Source of the DNA: a virus
Length of the DNA stretch: 30,699 nt
Strand: one strand, 5' to 3'
IMG/VR virus record: IMGVR_UViG_3300041809_001616
Span: 1 to 30,699 of that record
In this document: piece by piece, positions 9,386-17,783 of the stretch
Position numbering within the stretch: the first letter of the stretch is position 1
Layout of the letters: the number at the start of each line of letters is the position of its first letter
Notes under the pieces: model-generated
Told to the model about the DNA's origin: nothing
Databases searched by the model: none
Seen by the model: the letters and a program-made list of their open reading frames with translations, nothing else
Made by a program: the position numbers and the translations under genes

Positions 9386-10477
9386 TCACCGCACCTCGAT
9401 GCATTTGAAGCTGATTTGCGCAAGCTGCCGATCATCCAAATGCACGGCGCGGTCAGGCGAGGCCAGCCGAAACAATCCCTGCGTGTTATTCAGCAGCAGC
9501 GCCGTCCCCGCCGCCGGAGCCTCGCGCAGACTGGGCCAAACTGAGATGGTGGCCCACCCGTTCACATCGCTGTTTACCTGCTCGCAGACCTGGTAAAGCC
9601 GGTAGCCCAGCTGGATATAATCGCCCGGCAGCAGCTGCCCCGCCGTGCTTGGCGTCCATCCCGCCGTGTAAAGCAGGCCGCCCATCGCCAGACTGCTGGT
9701 GCCAATCACATAAGGCGCAAGCGCTGTGAAGAAGTTATCAACGTAAGTCGTTCCAGCCGTTTGGTTGTAAACCTGGGCACTCACTACGTAAAACGTGGTT
9801 GTGGCGGGCGCGCTGGCTGCCAGGCTGGAAAGATTCCACCCTCCCGATCCGGCCGCTATTCCCGGTGCGGTCACGGTGCTCAAATACACCGCCCCAGGAC
9901 CGTACCAGTTAATGCACACCCCGCACGATCCGCCCACCGCCTGCGCGGTGTTGATCATGCACTGCGCCGTAACCATCTGTCCCGCGGAACACGCAATCTG
10001 CGAGTTACTGAAGAGCTTCGTCGTGGCGCCCGTCGCCCCCGCGCATGCCGCCGACCACGAACCCTGGTAACTCATGCCCGGCGCAATCGCCCAGCCCGTT
10101 CCCAGCTGCCAGCCCGTATTCCCCAGCTCGAACGCCGGGTTATACAAGGGGTTCGGAACGGAGTTAGGGCACGTCGCCACGCCCTGCGGCGCAGTGCAAA
10201 GCGCGTCGCCAATCTGAAAGACATTCAACATGCCGCGCAGCTCGGCCAGAAAGCCGCGCCACGCCGCGGCCTGGCTGCGCGTCATACTGGGCAGCGAAAT
10301 CTCCGCTGACCAGGCGTCAGCCCCCGGCCACCGCTGCGTCTGGAACTGTCCCGGAACATACGGCGAGCTCACAACCGCCACCGCATCCTGCATGCTGATG
10401 CTCAGCTGCTTGGGCGCAGGCGTAGTGGGCAGTGCAACCAGCCCGTAGCTGTTGGAGCCGATGGTGATGGTTTGCAT
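9386..10477 (-). CDS. Distal tail-like protein with a carbohydrate-binding-like insert
   Basis: This 363-residue protein lies between tape measure and hub, the position of the distal tail protein. N-terminal (about 1-105, with WPGADAWSAEISLPSM) and C-terminal (about 275-363, GDYIQLGYRLYQVCEQV) parts look like one split beta domain. Between them is a jelly-roll-like insert starting NPAFELGNTGWQLGTGW and ending near TTYVDNFF, the pattern of a carbohydrate-binding module. Such evolved distal tail proteins bind cell-surface sugars. GGAGCG precedes the ATG. Family assignment is by position and pattern. Confidence 0.65.
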   Translation of the reverse strand: MQTITIGSNSYGLVALPTTPAPKQLSISMQDAVAVVSSPYVPGQFQTQRWPGADAWSAEISLPSMTRSQAAAWRGFLAELRGMLNVFQIGDALCTAPQGVATCPNSVPNPLYNPAFELGNTGWQLGTGWAIAPGMSYQGSWSAACAGATGATTKLFSNSQIACSAGQMVTAQCMINTAQAVGGSCGVCINWYGPGAVYLSTVTAPGIAAGSGGWNLSSLAASAPATTTFYVVSAQVYNQTAGTTYVDNFFTALAPYVIGTSSLAMGGLLYTAGWTPSTAGQLLPGDYIQLGYRLYQVCEQVNSDVNGWATISVWPSLREAPAAGTALLLNNTQGLFRLASPDRAVHLDDRQLAQISFKCIEVR

Positions 10478-10498
10478 GTTTCGCTCCGCTCAACAACG

Positions 10499-10538
10499 CA
10501 GTGAAAGAGTGAATGAATGAAAGAGTGAAGAAGTGAAC
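10499..10538. repeat. GTGAA family repeat
   Basis: A run of GTGAA-type 8-mers, partly decayed to TGAATGAA, next to the start of the distal tail-like gene. It has no local complementary arm. Confidence 0.75.
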
Positions 10539-10551
10539 GGCGCAGGTTACA

Positions 10552-10627
10552 GCCCGGCGCGCCCCGTAAACGCGCCGGGCCTCAGGCGCGGCGGAGATTT
10601 GTTCCGCGCCTTTCGCCTCGCGGCGAA
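10552..10627 (-). other. Three consecutive hairpins between tape measure and distal tail genes
   Basis: Stems are 10552-10561 with 10571-10580 (10 bp perfect), 10585-10591 with 10604-10610 (7 bp) and 10612-10617 with 10622-10627 (6 bp, 4-nt loop). All are GC-rich and lack a T-run. They may protect or process the mRNA 3' end of the tape measure message or attenuate transcription. Confidence 0.7.
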
Positions 10628-10646
10628 TCCGTAAATTATGGGGTGG

Positions 10647-13064
10647 TTAGCTGCGCATGCCGGGCTTGCGCGCTGCAACGTCGTAATGCGCCTGCACGCC
10701 GGCGGCAATCAAATGCGGCGCAGCTTCCTGAATCCCGCGCATGATCTGTACGCGCACCGCCGCCGCGTCAGACGCGCCACGCGCGTCAATGTGGTACTCG
10801 TGATGGTGATGCACTTCACTGTTACCGCTGAACGCCCTGGCCGTATCCCGCGCGTTGCTGATGCGGCTCGTAGCGCCCACCTGCAGCAGTTCCGGACCGC
10901 GCTCACCAGTCAGATAGAATCCCCCGGGGTTCATCAGCCCGCCATCCGCCATGAACCCGGCAAACTTGGCAATCGAAAACATGCTGCCAAGAAAGCCGCC
11001 GGCGCCCCCCAAACTACTGCTCGATTCACCGCCGTCGCCCGAACCGCTGCCAAACAACGATCTCTGCGCAGCGTCCGCAGACTTGATCCACATTGGGTTG
11101 CCTTTGCTGCCCAGCTTCCCGTGCGTGAGGCCCAGTTTATCGAGGCCGACGGCCTTCATCAGCGATCCCTCGCCCATCTCCAGCGTGCTGCGCGTGACCC
11201 CGCTAAAGATCTGCTTGCCCATATCCTTCCACGCGCCCCGCGAATCCCGCTCGGTAAGCTTCTTCATCACCGCATCGTTAAACGAGCTCATCGTCTGGTC
11301 GAACATTCTATGCGTCGCGGCGCCCACATCAGTCGCACCCTGGATCCAAATTGAGAACGTCTCGCCGAGCTTGGCCTGGATCGTCTGCTGCTGCTGAAGG
11401 AATCCGAGCTGAAGCTGCGCGACGGTCAGCTTGCCCTGAACGGCGAGGACCGCGTTCGCGGCTGTCTCTGGGTTACCCTCAGCAGTCCAGTGAGCAGCGC
11501 CTTCTTTGGCAATCTGGTCCTGCTTATCCTTGGCGCCCTGCAACTCACGCGCCAGCTTAGCTACGGCGGCCCGCTGCTCGATGATAGCTGCGGTTCCCTT
11601 TCTCATTTGGCCGGTGCGCTCCGCTTCCCGCGCCATCATCGAATCGACTTCGGCGGCATTCTCGGCGCCGATCGATGGCGTAAGCTTGGAAGCCTCGCCG
11701 CGCCCCAGGTTTACTTCAGCTTGGCGCATCTGCTCCTTTTGCGCTTCGGCGCGAAGATGGAAGGCGCGCGTGATGCTCTCTTCAGTTGCTTTGTCGCTGA
11801 CATCTTCCGCGTGGTATCTCTCCTGGAGCGCCGCGGAATATTTATCCAGCACAGACAGGTACTCAGATGTCCCAACCTTAAAGACGTCAAGTTTCGATTG
11901 CCAGAAATTAACCTCTTCCTGGTTCGACATGCCATGCATCGTTTTCTGCTGACGGAAAGCGGTCTCGAAATCCTCGAGCCGTTTGCGGGCCACCCTCCTG
12001 GCCTCTTCCGCAGCATTTGCGTCCGTTTGCAACCTCGCCTCTTGCTGCGACTTAGCGTCGTGATCCGCGATGCCGAACTGCCCCCAACCAAGCGTGCCAA
12101 TGTTCGCCTGCAACTGCTGAAGAGCAGGGATAATCACGTTTTGATTACCAGCCGAACCAGTCTTTCGAAACTCACTTTCGAGTTGGAAAAACTCATCGGT
12201 CATCCCAGTCTTCCGGAAGTTTCCGCGCAGCTCCTGATATCGCTGCCGTCTCCCGATCTCTGATGTCAGTTGGTTGTAGTAGTCCTCCGTAATTCGAGCG
12301 TTGCGCCGCTCATGTTCGATTTGCTCATCCTGCGGCGAGAGCTTTCGGCCACGCAACGAATCCTCAACAGACCAGCCATTCGATGCAAGTTCATTTCTAT
12401 GTCTCTCGTCTTCATCATGGAGCCTCTGCTGATAAGCATCCAAGCCGCGCTTTACCGACTCATTACTAGCAGCGCCAAACAGTCTCTGCAAAATGTTGGC
12501 ATTCGATGCATCGAGGAGTTCACGCTCTTTATCAATTGTTTTTTGGAGCTGCTCTGCAAGGTTGAATGCTGACAGTCGCGCTTCATCGAGCGCAGTCTGA
12601 AGCGCATTGCCAGGCTTATGCTCGAGCTTAGCGATCTTCTCGTCGAGCTTGTCATTCTCGACTTGTTGCTGAAGGTTAGCTTTAGCCAGCGAATCTGTGA
12701 GAGAACGCGCGGCCTCGGCATGTTTTTTCGCGGCATCTTTCATCTTTTCACCGTACTCAAAAGCTTTTTTTCCGGCCTCAAAGATGGCGGCTGCGATGGC
12801 GATAACAGCCAATGGAGCAAAGGCGGCAGACATTGCGGCAGCAACGCCCGGCAGCTTGGCGACGAAAGCCTGCACATGGCGCGGAAGATGAACACCGATC
12901 TCCTCGCCCAACACCATGACGCCGCCGCGCGCCTCAAGCATGTCAGCTTTCATCTGCTTGGCGGACTCGCGGCTGGCCTTGCGCGCAGCCTCGAAGCCTG
13001 TAACTACTTTGCTGGTGTTGGCAACAACGTTGATATTGACTTCGCCCACGGTGCGCGTTCCCAT
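10647..13064 (-). CDS. Tail tape measure protein
   Basis: This 805-residue protein sets tail length and is ejected during infection. The N-terminus (GEVNINVVANTSKVVTGFEAARK) is typical. Residues about 70-100 are hydrophobic (LPGVAAAMSAAFAPLAVIAIAAAIFE, given here only as a hydrophobic run). About 105-560 is long charged helix suited to coiled coil. The C-terminal third has a Gly/Ser-rich region, MADGGLMNPGGFYLTGERGPE (a common tape-measure motif) and a His-rich HHHHEYHID. Expected tail length is modest, on the order of 120 nm at 1.5 angstroms per residue. GGAGGGG precedes the ATG. Confidence 0.9.
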   Translation of the reverse strand: MGTRTVGEVNINVVANTSKVVTGFEAARKASRESAKQMKADMLEARGGVMVLGEEIGVHLPRHVQAFVAKLPGVAAAMSAAFAPLAVIAIAAAIFEAGKKAFEYGEKMKDAAKKHAEAARSLTDSLAKANLQQQVENDKLDEKIAKLEHKPGNALQTALDEARLSAFNLAEQLQKTIDKERELLDASNANILQRLFGAASNESVKRGLDAYQQRLHDEDERHRNELASNGWSVEDSLRGRKLSPQDEQIEHERRNARITEDYYNQLTSEIGRRQRYQELRGNFRKTGMTDEFFQLESEFRKTGSAGNQNVIIPALQQLQANIGTLGWGQFGIADHDAKSQQEARLQTDANAAEEARRVARKRLEDFETAFRQQKTMHGMSNQEEVNFWQSKLDVFKVGTSEYLSVLDKYSAALQERYHAEDVSDKATEESITRAFHLRAEAQKEQMRQAEVNLGRGEASKLTPSIGAENAAEVDSMMAREAERTGQMRKGTAAIIEQRAAVAKLARELQGAKDKQDQIAKEGAAHWTAEGNPETAANAVLAVQGKLTVAQLQLGFLQQQQTIQAKLGETFSIWIQGATDVGAATHRMFDQTMSSFNDAVMKKLTERDSRGAWKDMGKQIFSGVTRSTLEMGEGSLMKAVGLDKLGLTHGKLGSKGNPMWIKSADAAQRSLFGSGSGDGGESSSSLGGAGGFLGSMFSIAKFAGFMADGGLMNPGGFYLTGERGPELLQVGATSRISNARDTARAFSGNSEVHHHHEYHIDARGASDAAAVRVQIMRGIQEAAPHLIAAGVQAHYDVAARKPGMRS

Positions 13065-13088
13065 AACCCCTCCCTCTAGAAATAGAAA

Positions 13089-13108
13089 GGGCGCACCCCT
13101 GTGCGCCC
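13089..13108 (-). terminator. Terminator between secreted-protein and tape measure genes
   Basis: GGGCGCAC pairs perfectly with GTGCGCCC around a 4-nt loop. On the minus strand the stem is followed by TTTCTATTTCT, so it is a good rho-independent terminator for the gene at 13152-14099. It lies just before the tape measure ribosome binding site. Confidence 0.75.
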
Positions 13109-13151
13109 CGTTCCCATATGACCAAATCTTTTCTAGTAACCCTTTGTGCGC

Positions 13152-14099
13152 TTATTTCCCCCAATCAGGTCCGATTGCTTCGCCGGTAGAAATGATGTAA
13201 GAGTCCGCCCTGATCTTCCCCCCTTTGTAGTGCGCGAGGTCCACATAGTCAGACGCCAGGTCGGCCACGTTTGCCATGCGCAATGCGGTTGCTAAGCCGC
13301 TGTGCCGGACACGACCCCAGACCAGGGCATTCGGCGGCGGCAGAAGGTCACATGATCCGCCCCGCCTCTCGGCATACACCGAATAAAGCATTCCGTATGT
13401 CGCAAGAACAAGGTCGCAATATTCGCCTTCAATCGGGACCACCCTGACCACAGCGAATGGCGTTTTAAACTCCGACGGAGCATTGCCGATAACGTCCGCA
13501 GTGCGATCAAGCATTTCGGAGAGAGGATGCGAGGGCGTCGCCCCAGGGGATCCCACCGTCATACCCTCCGAAGCCAGCCCCTGAGCGACATTCTGAATCG
13601 TTTGTGTTACCGCTTGGCGCACTACCGATTCGCCAGCATCGCGAGGGATCGGCAGACAGCTAACTTGATCCAATCCGGTTGTCCAACCGTCAAAGCTCCC
13701 ATTCTTGGCCGCGTTCGTCAAAAGTGCCAAACATTCCGCATCTCTCCTAAGATCGGGCTGATTCACCGTCTGCTTTGAAACTTCAGTCAGGAACCTCCCA
13801 TTCACAGCTGCTGCGACGAGGATGAGAGCCTTAACTCTAAAGTCTCCGTCGGCAAAACCGCCCACGTTATCTTGAGACGGAATCAGAGTTATTATCTCCT
13901 TGAACTTCTCCAGGTTCCCGCCCCCCGCAGAGGAACCCGCAGCAAATGTGGCCCGATACTCCGAAGAGGTGAGGAGTGCGGCGGCCTGGCTGGCCGCGGC
14001 CACAGCCCCCGTGGATATTGGATACTTGCGAGCCTCCTGGGATGGCGTCAATCGACATAGGCCCAAGAGACAGAAGGAAAGCAAAGCGATGCGAACCAT
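13152..14099 (-). CDS. Exported hypothetical protein, moron-like
   Basis: This 315-residue protein begins MVRIALLSFCLLGLCRL, a short Sec-type signal sequence; the cleavage site is unclear. No domain is recognised. Four or more cysteines are spread through the mature part (CLALL, SCLPI, EYCDL, SCDLL), fitting disulfides outside the cytoplasm. It interrupts the tail operon between the gp10-like and tape measure genes, with a TATACT hexamer upstream and a terminator downstream. This is the classical layout of a moron, a gene expressed from the prophage for the host's benefit. It is not expected to be a virion part. GGAGGGG precedes the ATG. Confidence 0.7.
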   Translation of the reverse strand: MVRIALLSFCLLGLCRLTPSQEARKYPISTGAVAAASQAAALLTSSEYRATFAAGSSAGGGNLEKFKEIITLIPSQDNVGGFADGDFRVKALILVAAAVNGRFLTEVSKQTVNQPDLRRDAECLALLTNAAKNGSFDGWTTGLDQVSCLPIPRDAGESVVRQAVTQTIQNVAQGLASEGMTVGSPGATPSHPLSEMLDRTADVIGNAPSEFKTPFAVVRVVPIEGEYCDLVLATYGMLYSVYAERRGGSCDLLPPPNALVWGRVRHSGLATALRMANVADLASDYVDLAHYKGGKIRADSYIISTGEAIGPDWGK

Positions 14100-14117
14100 A
14101 ACCCCTCCAAACGCATC

Positions 14118-14123
14118 AGTATA
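14118..14123 (-). promoter_or_regulatory. Candidate -10 box of the moron-like gene
   Basis: TATACT on the minus strand matches the bacterial -10 consensus at five of six positions and lies 19 bases before the ATG at 14099. No good -35 hexamer is found at 16-18 bp, so support is partial. Confidence 0.35.
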
Positions 14124-14156
14124 TACCCGAAACAGCTCAGCTTTCCCTTTTCACTG

Positions 14157-14630
14157 CTAGATCCCTGCGCCGCCGAGGTTCTCATTAAAGTGCGCAGACG
14201 CTGTTCTGACGAAGATTTCAACCGCTTCTGATGCGCCTTCATCTGCAGCAGGGCGCAAGTAAGGCTCGGGAACCGGGTTGTGTTCCGAGCCATATTCGAC
14301 GTATTGGCCCCAGTAACCCGGATCCTGGTTGGGGTTCGGCGCTCCGGAGATCCCATAAATCGGTCCGACCCAGGCGCGAGTAAGTTCCGGCCGATCCGCC
14401 GCCAGCTTGCGTATCACAACACCGATTGAGTCACGCAGCTCGCCAGGGCGCCGGCTGCCGAAGTTCTTACTCACCAGCGGCGCTTTTTGCTGCGCCTTGG
14501 CCGCCAGAAAGGCCGCCGCGGCTTCAACGCCATCGGCGACAGCCGTCCGGTTAAACTCAGCCGGAAACCGCGCCATAACCTTGTCCAGCTCGTCAAGGCC
14601 GGCTACCTCGATGTCGATCTCATTCAACAT
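14157..14630 (-). CDS. HK97 gp10-like neck / tail completion protein
   Basis: This 157-residue protein starts MLNEIDIEVAGLDELDKVMA and continues with a helical region and WGQYVEYGSEHNPVPEPYLRPA, the pattern of HK97 gp10-family proteins, where the conserved glutamate/tyrosine stretch precedes PxPFLRPA. These proteins sit at the head-tail joint. ATG 14630 is chosen although the frame is open to 14888, because the family begins here and the codon overlaps the GT stop (14620) by 11 bases. The place in the operon is unusual: after the tail chaperones rather than between head closure and tail tube. Confidence 0.75.
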   Translation of the reverse strand: MLNEIDIEVAGLDELDKVMARFPAEFNRTAVADGVEAAAAFLAAKAQQKAPLVSKNFGSRRPGELRDSIGVVIRKLAADRPELTRAWVGPIYGISGAPNPNQDPGYWGQYVEYGSEHNPVPEPYLRPAADEGASEAVEIFVRTASAHFNENLGGAGI

Positions 14631-15347
14631 CCGGGGCCTCCGGTTTAATCGCCGGCAATAGCGGCTTGCCATTCGCGAGGCGGAAGGCGTTGCACATATC
14701 GTGAGCCGCGCCCTCGACACTAACCGCGCACCCTGAGGTCCGTTTGGCCCTTGGGCCAAGGCCAAAATCGGCAGGTTCGAGCGCTTTTTTGGGCGCATAC
14801 ATGCTGTAGTTGGCAACCGTGCTGGCAAGGATCCCAAACGGCCACTGAGCCCATTGGCGCGCCTGCGCATGACGCTCATGGAGGGCATACATCTGGGCGA
14901 GCGTGATCCACCGGAAATCAGCCTCAGAGAGCCCGAGATCGTAGCGGGCGATCGCCCAGTGATGCAGCCACCACGCCGCGCCGGTCAGGCGCTCGGAGGG
15001 TTTGGCGCTTCGCCGCCTTCGTCCTTCTTTGGCTCCGGCAGGGCCCCATAGAAAGACTCGTACGCTATTTTGCACAGCTCGGCCGAGTTTGTTTCGTTGA
15101 ACCACCCCATTACGATTTCGATGGTCACTTCCGGATGATGAGCGCGAAGCCCGGCGTAAAGCAGAGACATGAAATTGTAGATTGTAGGCGAAACCGGCTC
15201 CAGCGCCGGGTTGATGCCGGTGCCCTCTTCAAAACCGGCAATGGCGTCGAAGTTATAGCGCAGCCGGTAGGTCTCGCCATCGACGACAAACTCGGTCTCA
15301 CGCGCAGCGGAGTCGAGCACTGGGATTGTTCGGGCAGTTTGTTCCAT
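14620..15347 (-). CDS. Tail assembly chaperone GT (-1 frameshift product)
   Basis: If ribosomes slip back one base at AAACCCT (14997-15003), the G protein is extended to about 242 residues: 117 from frame 0 and 125 from the -1 frame, which is open to the TGA at 14620. The extension is tryptophan-rich and helical (AAWWLHHWAIARYDLGL). In lambda and most siphoviruses the long GT form made in a few percent of translations bridges tape measure and tail tube. The frame relation, overlap and position before the tape measure all agree. The second frame has no good independent start with a ribosome binding site. Confidence 0.75.
14978..15003 (-). promoter_or_regulatory. Programmed -1 frameshift signal
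   Basis: The slippery heptamer A AAC CCT (minus strand, 15003 to 14997) fits X XXY YYZ in the frame of G, ten bases before its stop codon. After a 4-nt spacer, GCGCC (14992-14988) pairs with GGCGC (14982-14978) across a 5-nt loop, a candidate stimulatory hairpin. A CCAAAG run further upstream fits less well. Confidence 0.7.
14985..15347 (-). CDS. Tail assembly chaperone G-like protein
   Basis: This 120-residue protein is the short, main form. It has VVDGETYRLRYNFDAIAGFEE, typical of tail chaperones and DUF-type G proteins (a beta hairpin followed by helices), and a helical remainder ending in a charged Pro/Glu/Lys tail. GGAGG lies upstream of the ATG. It precedes the -1 frame extension and lies downstream of the tail tube gene, the conserved order in siphoviruses. 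It binds the tape measure during tail assembly and is absent from the finished virion. Confidence 0.82.
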   Translation of the reverse strand: MEQTARTIPVLDSAARETEFVVDGETYRLRYNFDAIAGFEEGTGINPALEPVSPTIYNFMSLLYAGLRAHHPEVTIEIVMGWFNETNSAELCKIAYESFYGALPEPKKDEGGEAPNPPSA

Positions 15348-15395
15348 ACTTCCTCCAACAGAAAAGCCGCCAGCGGGCAGCGGCGGGGCGGTGGG

Positions 15396-15725
15396 TTAGC
15401 TGAAGCCGAGTTCCCTTTTGGCGGTTTCAGCCTTCTTCAACCGTTGGAGGGCGTTCTCAAGTTCCAGATCGAGCGCGAGGATGGAATCGAGGTTCATGGC
15501 GGCGGCGATGGCCGGCATGTTACCCAGGATCTCTACCCGCGAATCCCGTGCCGCGCTTTCGAGATGCGCATCATCACGCATGGCTCTGGCCAAAAGATGG
15601 GCCACCTTTTCGTGCAGCCTGCACCAGTTTTGCGCTTTAGCCCTCAACAGAGCCAACGCCGCTTTGGCATCCTCGACCTCAAGCAACGCCGCGCCCATGA
15701 TGGCCCGCTTCTCACTTTCAGACAT
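15396..15725 (-). CDS. Helical hypothetical protein before the tail chaperones
   Basis: This 109-residue protein is nearly all alpha-helical, with two long charged helices (about 1-50 and 75-105) that could form a coiled coil. CGGAGGG lies just before the ATG. It lies between the tail tube group and G. No family is recognised. Its position allows a role in tail assembly, but nothing in the sequence proves this. Confidence 0.65.
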   Translation of the reverse strand: MSESEKRAIMGAALLEVEDAKAALALLRAKAQNWCRLHEKVAHLLARAMRDDAHLESAARDSRVEILGNMPAIAAAMNLDSILALDLELENALQRLKKAETAKRELGFS

Positions 15726-15797
15726 ATACCCTCCGGTTAGGTTATCCTTCTCGCCAATCGAATCGTCCGGCTCGATCCGGACTGAAAGGCGTCCCTA

Positions 15798-15995
15798 ATG
15801 GCAAAATGCGCATTGATAGACTGCAACGAACGAGCAATCGGCGGATTCCAAGAGCTTGTCGACATAGCCACGATCACCAACCCCGGCGCAACAATCCCCA
15901 GCCTCATAACCTGCTGGTGCGCAGCGCACCAGGAGATGCTTGAGGAGGAGGTGTTTGGCAAGCGAGGCGTATGGCTTAAGCCGGGCGACCTGTGA
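15798..15995 (+). CDS. Small Cys/His protein on the opposite strand
   Basis: This 65-residue protein reads MAKCALIDCNERAIGGF then, after about 20 residues, TCWCAAHQEMLEEE. The C-x4-C and C-x-C-A-A-H arrangement suggests one small zinc site. GAAAGG lies about eight bases before the ATG. It is transcribed against the late operon and its 3' end overlaps the 76-residue minus-strand gene by 20 bases. A minus-strand frame also spans this DNA but has poor protein character. The likeness to the neighbour's Cys/His motif argues that this one is real. Confidence 0.55.
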   Translation: MAKCALIDCNERAIGGFQELVDIATITNPGATIPSLITCWCAAHQEMLEEEVFGKRGVWLKPGDL

Positions 15996-16206
15996 TTCCA
16001 ATTTGAGGGCGCTTTTTCGCCGCCCCCTCATGCGCTGAGCAAAAGTGGACAAGTTTGACTTTCTCAAAGGCCCGGTGATTGGGACGATCCTCGGGATGCC
16101 TCCAGGCCGGGACTTCCCTGATCTCCCACATTGAACCGACGCTCGGCGACGCGCATCCGGTGGCGTCACAGAGCGGCCAGTGAGAAGCGCTACTTGTTTC
16201 TTCCAT
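15976..16206 (-). CDS. Small Cys/His hypothetical protein
   Basis: This 76-residue protein has WPLCDATGCASPSVGSMW and later HFCSAHEGAAKK, a C-x4-C plus C-x-AH pattern like that of the convergent 65-residue gene. CCGGAGG precedes the ATG, which supports expression from the late operon. It follows the tail tube gene across a GTGAA hairpin. Function unknown; a small zinc-binding fold is likely. Confidence 0.65.
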   Translation of the reverse strand: MEETSSASHWPLCDATGCASPSVGSMWEIREVPAWRHPEDRPNHRAFEKVKLVHFCSAHEGAAKKRPQIGITGRPA

Positions 16207-16232
16207 GACAAACCTCCGGAAAGCAGAAAACT

Positions 16233-16295
16233 AAGGAGTGAAAGAGTGAAGGGGTGAAGTATGGCCCCATTCACTCCTTCACTCATTCACTCCTT
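16233..16295. repeat. 26-bp inverted repeat of the GTGAA family
   Basis: Arms 16233-16258 and 16270-16295 match as inverted repeats with 2 mismatches in 26. Each arm is itself three GTGAA-type 8-mers. It fills the gap between the tail tube stop (16304) and the ribosome binding site of the next gene. Confidence 0.9.
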
Positions 16296-16303
16296 CACTG
16301 TGC

Positions 16304-16816
16304 CTAGCTGCCGGCGGTGAAGACGGGGGCGGCGTTGATTTTAAGCGTGGCCGAGAAGGGGACGCGCTTGTCCACTTCCGCCTCACCAAGAACAAAATCG
16401 GTGACCAGGCAGGAGGGATAGCTCCATTGGTCTCCAGACACAGTCTGACCGCCGACGACGTCAGTCTGCAGCATCAACAGGAACCCGAAATTCTGGCCGT
16501 AGGTTGCAATCGGCGCCGAATTGAACGCTGCAGCCAGAGCGATCTGGCCGGGATCAGCCGATTCCCAGTTGCCCTCGATCTGAATTTCCCCACCTTCGAT
16601 GAGCGTCTTGAGGAAGCGCCGATAGGAATCGGCATTGTTAAGCGTGGTAATGTCTTCGGTGGCCCACTTTGGCTTGGGCGGCGTGATTTTGGTGAGGCCG
16701 CTGATCACCGTTCCACCCGTGACAACGCCCGCGCTCACCGTGATCGCGGTCCCCTGGGTGGTGGCTATATAAAGTTTGGCCAAGAGGCCGAGAACTGCTT
16801 GTGCGGTCTGCGTCAT
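16304..16816 (-). CDS. Major tail tube protein
   Basis: This 170-residue protein should polymerise into the tail tube. It has the beta-rich text of the family: LAKLYIATTQGTAITVSAG, TEDITTLNNADSYRRFLKTL (the usual decision region of lambda V/tail tube proteins), then EIQIEGNWESADPGQ and a beta C-terminal third. Size is normal. AAGGAG precedes the ATG. It lies after tail completion and before the chaperones, the standard position. Confidence 0.85.
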   Translation of the reverse strand: MTQTAQAVLGLLAKLYIATTQGTAITVSAGVVTGGTVISGLTKITPPKPKWATEDITTLNNADSYRRFLKTLIEGGEIQIEGNWESADPGQIALAAAFNSAPIATYGQNFGFLLMLQTDVVGGQTVSGDQWSYPSCLVTDFVLGEAEVDKRVPFSATLKINAAPVFTAGS

Positions 16817-16841
16817 GGGTTCTGCTCCTTTGTCGCAAAAC

Positions 16842-16872
16842 AGGGTTCAGGGATCAGGGGTCAGGGGTCAGA
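16842..16872. repeat. Period-7 CAGGGGT repeat
   Basis: Four 7-mers (CAGGGTT, CAGGGAT, CAGGGGT, CAGGGGT) lie just upstream of the tail tube gene's ribosome binding site. The same unit in inverse orientation occurs at 30583-30610. Confidence 0.85.
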
Positions 16873-16894
16873 AACCCGAGGCCGATGACCACGA

Positions 16895-17314
16895 TTAGGC
16901 GGCGGGGGGGTAGAAATAGATCACGAAATCGGTTGAGGTTCGGTAGCAGCGCGCGTCCTGCTCATACAGGTCGCGCGCCATAGCTACGTGGATGTAGGCG
17001 ACGTTGGTGCCCTCCGGTAACTGGCCCCTGAAGCCCTCGAGCAGCGACCGGATGGCGGCCTGCACGTTTTTGGCGGCGCCGTAGCTGGCATTGACCGGCC
17101 CGCCTGACCAGGTGTCTATCTGCATGCGCAGCGGCTGCAGCGTGCGCGTGCCGTCTAGCAGATCAACAGGCGTGTCGCTGATGACCTGGTAGCTGGCGCA
17201 GGGATAAGCAGCGTCCTCGGGCACCAGCACCGGGTAAAATCGCGCCGGGTTTCCGATGAGCGCCTGCACGGCAGCGTTCGCCGCAACGAGCTGAGCAATT
17301 CCTTGTTCAATCAT
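16895..17314 (-). CDS. Tail completion protein, DUF3168-like
   Basis: This 139-residue protein matches the DUF3168 / tail terminator pattern: an N-terminal helix (QGIAQLVAANAAVQALIG), then FYPVLVPEDAAYPCASYQVI, a mid segment on W/G-rich beta strand, RDLYEQDARCYRTSTDFVIYF at the end. These proteins cap the tail and join it to the head. The ribosome binding site is weak. Its position between head closure and tail tube supports the call. Confidence 0.78.
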   Translation of the reverse strand: MIEQGIAQLVAANAAVQALIGNPARFYPVLVPEDAAYPCASYQVISDTPVDLLDGTRTLQPLRMQIDTWSGGPVNASYGAAKNVQAAIRSLLEGFRGQLPEGTNVAYIHVAMARDLYEQDARCYRTSTDFVIYFYPPAA

Positions 17315-17383
17315 GGATTCTCACTTTGCTCGAACATCAAGTAGTGGAGGGGCGGAAAATAAGCGAGCGAAAGGCCGCAACGA

Positions 17384-17782
17384 TCAGTCCGTCGCGTTGG
17401 GGTCGCTGGCTCCGTTCACTTCAAGGCACGTCAATCTGAGGGCGATGTTGCGCATCTGCTCGTCCTCGACAATCTGAATCACGTAGACGTGCGTTCCGAA
17501 GAGAACCCGATCGCCCACCTTCACTGAAACTCCGCTGCCGCCCGGCCAGCGTATGCGAATGCGATACTGCGCGGCCGAGGTAAATTCGTCTGATTGATAA
17601 AGCTCCATGCCCGAGAGCATCCGGATCTCGGCATACGTAGACAAGTAGACAGTCCAACTCGTCAGCGGCTGGCCGAAGCTGTCGACGCTCGATGACGGCG
17701 TCGTGAGCTGGATAGAGTGGCGCAGAGACGCAGGGTTGAACAGCGGCCACTGCAAAGCCGCGCCGGGCACAATTCTTGGCAT
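17384..17782 (-). CDS. Head closure protein, head-tail joining (SPP1 gp16-like)
   Basis: This 132-residue beta-rich protein has the family pattern LRHSIQL, SFGQPLTSWTVY, YAEIRMLSGMELYQSD, YRIRIRW and VIQIVEDEQMRNIALRLTC. It plugs the connector after DNA packaging. Its ATG follows the connector stop by one base, so the two are translationally coupled. Length is typical. Confidence 0.82.
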   Translation of the reverse strand: MPRIVPGAALQWPLFNPASLRHSIQLTTPSSSVDSFGQPLTSWTVYLSTYAEIRMLSGMELYQSDEFTSAAQYRIRIRWPGGSGVSVKVGDRVLFGTHVYVIQIVEDEQMRNIALRLTCLEVNGASDPNATD

Positions 17783-17783
17783 C